Assembly (NCBI GenBank): GCA_905214675.1
Contig: CAJMMS010000076.1
Coordinates: forward strand, 1-6,575
Direction of reading: 5' to 3'
Source of the DNA: an uncultured bacterium
Lineage (GTDB): Bacteria; Bacillota; Clostridia; Lachnospirales; Lachnospiraceae
Length of the DNA stretch: 6,575 nucleotides
Shown: piece by piece, positions 6,362-6,575 of the stretch
Position numbering within the stretch: the first letter of the stretch is position 1
How the letters are laid out: every line of letters begins with the position of its first letter
The notes under the pieces: model-generated
Seen by the model: only the letters and a program-made list of their open reading frames with translations
Database searches by the model: none
What the model was told of the DNA's origin: nothing
Made by a program: the position numbers and the translations under genes

Positions 6362-6427
6362 TTAAGGGCCGATGATACCTTCACAAGCTTTACAGCACTT
6401 TCCACATGGCACGATACCTTCTGATTG
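6362..6427 (-). pseudogene. Possible end of a broken minus-strand gene (Cys-rich tail)
   Basis: One minus-strand frame ends EGIVPCGKCCKACEGIIGP and stops at 6362-6364, just before the operon promoter. The CGKC...C pattern looks like a metal-binding C-terminus of a real protein, but a stop lies only about 22 codons upstream in the same frame and I do not recognise the family. Either it is a decayed gene end or a coincidence. Confidence 0.3.
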
Positions 6428-6444
6428 ATGTCAGGTATTGTGCC
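6408..6444. repeat. 12-bp inverted repeat (hairpin)
   Basis: GGCACGATACCT (6408-6419) pairs with AGGTATTGTGCC (6433-6444) with one G-U wobble and a 13-nt loop. No T-run follows on either strand, so it is not a standard terminator. GATACCTTC occurs also at 6374-6382, 39 nt from the copy at 6413-6421. It could be a protein-binding palindrome or the debris of a small element. Confidence 0.6.
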
Positions 6445-6450
6445 CGTTCG

Positions 6451-6484
6451 CGGAAACATATCCTGTCAAAACGGAAACATGTCC
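6451..6484. repeat. Direct repeat CGGAAACATRTCC, 21-nt period
   Basis: CGGAAACATATCC (6451-6463) and CGGAAACATGTCC (6472-6484) differ at one base and are separated by TGTCAAAA. Closely spaced repeats of this kind are seen at the ends of IS21-family elements, but the window ends too soon to show a transposase. The rest, to 6575, holds no gene I can support. Confidence 0.6.
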
Positions 6485-6575
6485 ACACCGACCAGAACGG
6501 TAATTCACACCTGCAAACAAATGCAATCTGTGGCAAAATTGACATTCATATCACGGTCTTAACCATTGAAGTCTA

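Noticed and set aside
6406..6575. Open plus-strand frame from an ATG at 6406 running off the window
   Set aside because: No Shine-Dalgarno, its start lies in a hairpin, and its residues (KHILSKRKHV) derive from the direct repeats; 56 codons without a stop is too short to support a gene.

Overview
The window looks like a chromosomal segment of a low-to-moderate GC Gram-positive anaerobe. Lachnospiraceae or a related Clostridia gut lineage is my best guess. This rests on AGGAGG-type ribosome binding sites, the style of the AGCS transporter, a Nif11-like small protein beside an Spx/ArsC-like protein, and the tail of a BspA-type leucine-rich-repeat surface protein. The assignment is inference from protein style; no database was searched.

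Layout. (1) 87-1472, plus strand: a complete Na+/alanine-glycine symporter of the AGCS family with its own leader, closed by a long 19-bp hairpin (1482-1528). (2) 1546 to about 2000, minus strand: a decayed remnant of a surface protein. Its C-terminal LRR end is intact and in frame, but the protein-like sequence upstream moves between reading frames. It converges on the symporter and shares the hairpin. (3) 2155-5529, minus strand: a large (1124 aa) UvrD/Rep-class SF1 helicase. It carries an inserted PD-(D/E)XK-like nuclease region, two topoisomerase-type zinc ribbons and, at the C-terminus, a RecQ-type RQC winged helix. This is the most interesting gene in the window. (4) 5567-5845, minus strand: a 92-aa Nif11-like protein with a CxxC pair and a GGG motif near its acidic tail. 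(5) 5880-6236, minus strand: a 118-aa Spx/ArsC-family thioredoxin-fold protein. (6) 6273-6575: a recognisable sigma-A type promoter for the minus-strand genes, preceded by short direct repeats, a 12-bp hairpin, a 21-nt-period direct repeat, and what may be the end of a broken gene.

The three intact minus-strand genes (Spx/ArsC-like, Nif11-like, helicase) have intergenic gaps of about 34-37 nt, each with its own Shine-Dalgarno sequence. They probably form one operon read from the promoter at about 6273-6301. The grouping of a redox-type CxxC protein, a small Cys-containing Nif11-like protein and a DNA-repair-type helicase-nuclease is suggestive of a stress or DNA-damage role, but the sequence does not prove a functional link. 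No CRISPR array, tRNA, rRNA or complete insertion sequence was seen.
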